A stretch of DNA of 9,982 nt, taken from assembly GCA_902492275.1 (NCBI GenBank), contig CABUKW010000114.1:1-9982 (forward strand), in the 5' to 3' direction. Numbering within the stretch: the stretch's first letter is position 1; the number at the start of each line of letters is the position of its first letter. Under the pieces are notes generated by a model, which searched no databases, was not told where the DNA came from, and worked only from the letters and a program-made list of their open reading frames with translations. The position numbers and the translations under genes are program-made. This stretch comes from an uncultured Peptococcaceae bacterium (lineage in GTDB: Bacteria > Bacillota > Peptococcia > Peptococcales > Peptococcaceae). Below are positions 7,405 through 9,982 of the stretch, one piece after another.

Positions 7405-7413
7405 TATAGTGCT

Positions 7414-7443
7414 ATTATACTTGACAGGCAGAAGAAACGTCAA
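7414..7443 (-). promoter_or_regulatory. Promoter of the HxlR gene
   Basis: On the minus strand, TTGACG (7443-7438) and a consensus TATAAT (7419-7414) are separated by 18 bases. They lie about 48 bases ahead of the start codon. This is a strong sigma-A-type promoter. Confidence 0.6.
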
Positions 7444-7573
7444 GATGCCTGCAAAGCGGTGAAGCCGAAAAAATTTGAAAAAGAAAACAGTTGAAAGCCT
7501 GCTAAAAAATGATGGCAAAAACCGCTTTGTTAAGCCATTCGCTGTTTATGGGGAATACAACTTTCTCTTTTTC

Positions 7574-7582
7574 TGCTATACT
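7574..7582 (+). promoter_or_regulatory. Extended -10 promoter of the XRE gene
   Basis: TGCTATACT has the TGn extension followed by a near-consensus TATACT at 7577-7582. No good -35 is visible at 17 bases, which extended -10 promoters can tolerate. The start codon is 25 bases downstream. Confidence 0.4.
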
Positions 7583-7606
7583 TCTTGATAGAAGGGAGGG
7601 ATTGTT

Positions 7607-8087
7607 TTGGATCAGAAACAAGTAGGACTCTTTATCGCGCAGCTGCGCCGGGAAAAAAATTTAACGCAGGAACAATTAGGAGAACAGATAGGCGTTACCA
7701 ATAAAACCGTATCGCGCTGGGAAAACGGTAATTATATGCCTGATTTGGCCACTCTGCAAATATTGTGCGCGGAGCTGGGCGTTTCTGTCAACGAGTTACT
7801 CAGCGGTCAGCGTTTGGACGATAGCCAGTTTCGCCAAAAAGCCGATGAAAATTTGTTGTGCAGTATGCAGCAGATGAAGGCTATACGGCGATTAAAATTT
7901 GTCAGTCAATCTTTTGCGGCGGCTTGGCGTAGGTTTTTTGTGCGCAGTGGCCATCAATCCAGATATTGGACGGCGTATCGTCACGCTGACAGCGGCGGTT
8001 CTGTTGATTGGAGTTGGCTGGATGCTACAGGCCCATTACGATAAGCAGCTGGACCGATATTTTTATAAAAAAGAAGAATTGCAATAA
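7607..8087 (+). pseudogene. XRE-family regulator with membrane-type tail, frameshifted
   Basis: The N-terminal 70 residues are a clear Cro/CI-type helix-turn-helix: FIAQLRREKNLTQEQLGEQI, then GVTNKTVSRWENGNYMPDL, followed by LGVSVNELLSG. The start is TTG at 7607, with GGGAGG at 7595-7600. After RRLK, near 7894-7901, the original frame becomes meaningless and runs to a stop at 8042-8044. The frame at 7899 instead continues as LSVNLLRRLGVGFLCAVAIN, then VTLTAAVLLIGVGWMLQ and ends KKEELQ at 8085-8087. Removing one base from the AAAATTT run joins the two into about 160 residues. A helix-turn-helix followed by a short hydrophobic tail is a common Bacillota design, probably membrane-associated. Its targets are unknown. 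The gene may be broken, or the base may be a sequencing error. Confidence 0.75.
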
Positions 8088-8102
8088 CATTTCCTGGTAA
8101 AT

Positions 8103-8140
8103 AAAGGAACGCAATGCAGTGACAGCTTGCGTTCCTTTTT
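8103..8140 (+). terminator. Intrinsic terminator after the XRE gene
   Basis: A perfect 12-bp stem pairs AAAGGAACGCAA (8103-8114) with TTGCGTTCCTTT (8127-8138), with a 12-base loop and T residues at 8136-8140. It isolates the XRE gene from the arginine genes. Confidence 0.8.
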
Positions 8141-8248
8141 ATATTGTCCGGTTTTATTGTTTGTATTGCAGAAAGTCTTGGCAGAACAGGAAATGCAGCC
8201 TTTATTTAACAGTATAGCAAGCTGACAGACCGCGCAAGCTAAGCCTGT

Positions 8249-8268
8249 ATTTCAAGATAATCTGAAAT
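8249..8268. promoter_or_regulatory. Imperfect palindrome just upstream of arcA ribosome site
   Basis: ATTTC, A, AGAT, A, ATCT, GAAAT: nine base pairs with one bulged A. The element ends immediately before GAGGTG, the arcA ribosome site. It could be an operator (ArgR sites are AT-rich imperfect palindromes) or an RNA hairpin at the leader end. I find no convincing -35/-10 pair in 8141-8248. GCAAGCT occurs twice there, at 8217-8223 and 8234-8240. Confidence 0.3.
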
Positions 8269-8279
8269 GAGGTGTTAAC

Positions 8280-9509
8280 GTGCAAATCCCAGCAATTAAT
8301 GTAAATTCTGAAATCGGCAAGCTGAAAAAAGTCATGCTGCACCGGCCGGGAAAAGAGTTGGAGAATCTGATGCCCGAATATCTGGACCGACTGCTCTTTG
8401 ACGATATCCCGTATCTGCGCATCGCGCAGGAGGAACACAACAGCTTTGCTGATATTCTGCGGCAAAATGATGTAGAGGTGGTTTATCTCAGCGATTTGGT
8501 AGAGGAATCTATCATCAATCAGGACGTGCGGGATCAGCTTATCGCAGAGTTGATTAACGACGCCAGCATTACCACCAGTCGGGAACGGGACATCTTAACC
8601 GATTATTTCCGCTCTTTAGATACCAAAACCATGATTGCCCAAATGATGGCAGGCATTCGCAAAACAGAAATTCAACAGATTGAAGGCAAAAGCCTGGGGG
8701 ATTTTCTGCGTAATCTGAACAACGACTATCCCTTTGTGCTGGATCCGATGCCCAATTTGTATTTCACCCGCGACCCCTTTGCTTCCATTGGCAACGGCGT
8801 ATCGATTCACAAAATGTTCACCGAAACGCGGCATCGGGAAACGCTGTTTGCCAAATTTATTTTTCAGTATCATCCGTTATATAAAGATACCCAGGTTTGG
8901 TATGACCGCGATGAAAACTTTTCGCTGGAGGGCGGCGATATTCTGATTTTAAATCAGGAAACCATTGCCATCGGTATCTCGCAGCGTACCCATGAAAATG
9001 CCATTGAAAAATTTGCACAAAAGATACTGACTGAGGAAAGCCATTTCAAAAAAATCCTGGCTATTAATATTCCAAAGCAGCGCACCTTTATGCATCTGGA
9101 TACTGTGTTTACCATGGTGGACTACGACAAATTCACCATTCATCCCAACATTATGAGGGATATGGACGTGTTTGTCATTGAGCGGGATAAAGACCGCCGC
9201 ATCAAGATTACCCAGGAAACCAGCAGTTTGGAAGATATTTTGAAGCGGCATCTGAATCTGGATCAGGTCACGCTGATTAAATGCGGCAGCAACAGCGTCA
9301 TCGATTCGGCCCGCGAACAGTGGAACGACGGATCCAACACGCTGGCCATCGCGCCGGGCGAAGTGATTGTATATTCCCGTAACTATGTGACCAATGAAAT
9401 TTTGCAGGAAAACGGCGTGAAAACCTATGTAATGCCCAGCTCTGAGCTGTCTCGCGGACGGGGAGGTCCAAGGTGTATGAGTATGCCGTTAATCCGCGAA
9501 GACCTATAA
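8280..9509 (+). CDS. arcA: Arginine deiminase
   Basis: Hydrolyses L-arginine to L-citrulline and ammonia in the cytoplasm, the first step of the arginine deiminase pathway, which yields ATP and ammonia during anaerobic or acid conditions. The 409 residues match the family length. The catalytic set is complete: FTRDPF with D165, LEGGD with E217, MHLDTVF with H272 and D274, and the nucleophile C399 in GGPRCMSMPL near the C-terminus. The N-terminal EIGKLKKVMLHRPGKEL is also standard. The start is GTG 8280, with GAGGTG a few bases upstream. The gene for the next enzyme, ornithine carbamoyltransferase, begins 414 bases later on the same strand. That gap is unusually long for arcA-arcB and holds repeats and a parS site, so the two genes may be transcribed separately. 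No frame damage is seen. Confidence 0.97.
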   Translation: MQIPAINVNSEIGKLKKVMLHRPGKELENLMPEYLDRLLFDDIPYLRIAQEEHNSFADILRQNDVEVVYLSDLVEESIINQDVRDQLIAELINDASITTSRERDILTDYFRSLDTKTMIAQMMAGIRKTEIQQIEGKSLGDFLRNLNNDYPFVLDPMPNLYFTRDPFASIGNGVSIHKMFTETRHRETLFAKFIFQYHPLYKDTQVWYDRDENFSLEGGDILILNQETIAIGISQRTHENAIEKFAQKILTEESHFKKILAINIPKQRTFMHLDTVFTMVDYDKFTIHPNIMRDMDVFVIERDKDRRIKITQETSSLEDILKRHLNLDQVTLIKCGSNSVIDSAREQWNDGSNTLAIAPGEVIVYSRNYVTNEILQENGVKTYVMPSSELSRGRGGPRCMSMPLIREDL

Positions 9510-9540
9510 GACTTGTCTTTTTTGTCTCTGACGGCGTTAT

Positions 9541-9595
9541 TTTTTGAAAAGCACGCCTTGCGTACATAAAGTACGCGTCGCGCACTTTTCAAAAA
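9541..9595. repeat. Large imperfect hairpin in the arcA-arcB gap
   Basis: The outer arms TTTTTGAAAAG (9541-9551) and CTTTTCAAAAA (9585-9595) pair perfectly. The inner arms GCGTAC (9560-9565) and GTACGC (9571-9576) close a 5-base loop, and the arms between are partly paired. CGGC (9532-9535) and GCCG (9596-9599) could extend the stem past a bulge. No T run follows, so it is not an ordinary terminator. It looks like a palindromic unit of a dispersed intergenic repeat. Confidence 0.55.
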
Positions 9596-9774
9596 GCCGC
9601 CTGGTAAGAAACCAAAAATCCTGCGTCTTGGTACAGGAAGGAGTAGCGTCACTTCAAAAATCAAAAGCCGCCTTGCTCTGCGAAAATTTTCCGGCGCCCC
9701 TTAGGCGGTAGATGAAGTGCGAGTTGACCGCTTTGGCAGTTGTGCAGAAAGGCGCGAAAAATTCTGCATCTTGG
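9580..9774. repeat. Diverged direct repeats in the arcA-arcB gap
   Basis: Two repeated modules are seen. One is AAAAATCCTGCGTCTTGG at 9614-9631 and AAAAATTCTGCATCTTGG at 9757-9774, with 16 of 18 bases equal. The other is a CACTT, TCAAAA, GCCGCCT string at 9580-9602 and, with small insertions, at 9646-9673. CCGCCT (9668-9673) can also pair with AGGCGG (9703-9708). I see no convincing gene between 9510 and 9923. The pattern resembles stacked copies of a small noncoding repeat, rather than an insertion sequence, since no transposase is present. Confidence 0.5.
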
Positions 9775-9803
9775 GTGCCGGTTGGGACAGAAGAATATTT
9801 TGC

Positions 9804-9825
9804 AAATGTTTCACGTGAAACATTT
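9804..9825. other. parS: parS chromosome-partitioning site (ParB/Spo0J binding)
   Basis: The 16 bases TGTTTCACGTGAAACA at 9807-9822 match the Bacillus subtilis parS consensus TGTTnCACGTGAAACA at every position, and the palindrome extends perfectly to 22 bases (9804-9825). ParB dimers load here as CTP clamps, spread, and recruit SMC for origin segregation. In bacteria such sites cluster around the replication origin. Its place in a noncoding gap is typical, though some sites lie in genes. Confidence 0.9.
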
Positions 9826-9923
9826 TAGCCGAGTGTCAGCGGAATGCGCTGTTTGTATCTGATAGAGATAGCAGGATAGGAAGTATCGTTGAACTGTTTT
9901 GTGAGAAAAAAGGAGGAATTGGT

Positions 9924-9982
9924 ATGCCTGTGAATTTAAAAGGAAAAAGCTTTTTGACATTGATGGATTTGACGCCCTGTCA
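9924..9982 (+). CDS. arcB: Ornithine carbamoyltransferase, N-terminal fragment
   Basis: Only the first 19 residues are inside the window: MPVNLKGKSFLTLMDLTPC. This is the characteristic start of ornithine carbamoyltransferases (MPVNLKGRSFL followed by a DFTP-like turn). The enzyme converts citrulline and phosphate to ornithine and carbamoyl phosphate in the deiminase pathway, or runs in reverse in arginine synthesis. The ATG at 9924 has AGGAGG at 9911-9916. Its position after arcA favours the catabolic name arcB, but argF cannot be excluded from so short a piece. It continues beyond the right edge. I see no strong promoter between parS and the start. Confidence 0.8.
   Translation, partial: MPVNLKGKSFLTLMDLTPC

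Noticed and set aside
8178..8207. arcA promoter with TTGGCA and a -10 near 8201-8207.
   Set aside because: The -10 candidates (TTTATT or TTATTT) are poor and no alternative pair is convincing.
9508..9523. AAGACTTGTCTTTTTT as arcA terminator.
   Set aside because: The stem is only 4-5 bp with a 2-4 base loop. The T run is good but the hairpin is too weak to claim.
9298..9664. Minus-strand open frames over the arcA end and the spacer.
   Set aside because: They are antisense to the intact arcA catalytic end or run through the hairpin repeat. No ribosome site or family pattern is seen.
9510..9923. Insertion sequence or CRISPR array in the arc spacer.
   Set aside because: No transposase frame, no terminal repeats with target duplication, and the repeats are too few and too uneven for CRISPR.

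Overview
The window reads as chromosomal DNA of a low-to-mid GC Gram-positive-type bacterium (Bacillota). Supporting signs are strong AGGAGG-type ribosome sites, GTG and TTG starts, an OmpR-type two-component system beside a MacB/FtsX-type ABC exporter, HxlR and XRE regulators, an arginine deiminase pathway, and a perfect copy of the Bacillus-type chromosomal parS site. I cannot name a genus from this sequence alone.

Layout. (1) 1-1703, + strand: the end of a YraQ/ArsP-type membrane permease, then a very small Cys-Cys protein, an unidentified ORF and a C_GCAxxG_C_C family protein. The last three each carry an apparent one-base frameshift at or beside a homopolymer run. A clear intrinsic terminator follows at 1741-1779. 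(2) 1836-6879, + strand: a promoter, then an OmpR-family response regulator and an overlapping histidine kinase with almost no extracellular part. Next come four 11-bp phased repeats ahead of a promoter-like -10, an ABC ATPase and an 847-residue duplicated FtsX permease. This is a self-contained sensing and export module, probably for peptide antibiotics or envelope stress. (3) 6988-7443: a bidirectional terminator and a convergent minus-strand HxlR regulator with its own promoter and a small inverted repeat. (4) 7574-8138, + strand: an XRE regulator with a membrane-type C-terminal tail, split by an apparent one-base insertion, then a terminator. (5) 8280-9982, + strand: arginine deiminase (arcA), a 414-bp repeat-rich gap containing parS, and the start of ornithine carbamoyltransferase (arcB/argF).

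How they fit together. The kinase and regulator probably switch on the ABC exporter through the phased repeats. The two arginine genes catalyse consecutive steps, arginine to citrulline and then citrulline to ornithine plus carbamoyl phosphate. The parS site between them suggests this locus lies in the origin-proximal part of the chromosome. The most notable signals outside genes are parS, the phased repeats, the repeat-rich arc spacer and the group of homopolymer frameshifts. I see no clearly new defence or mobile system.
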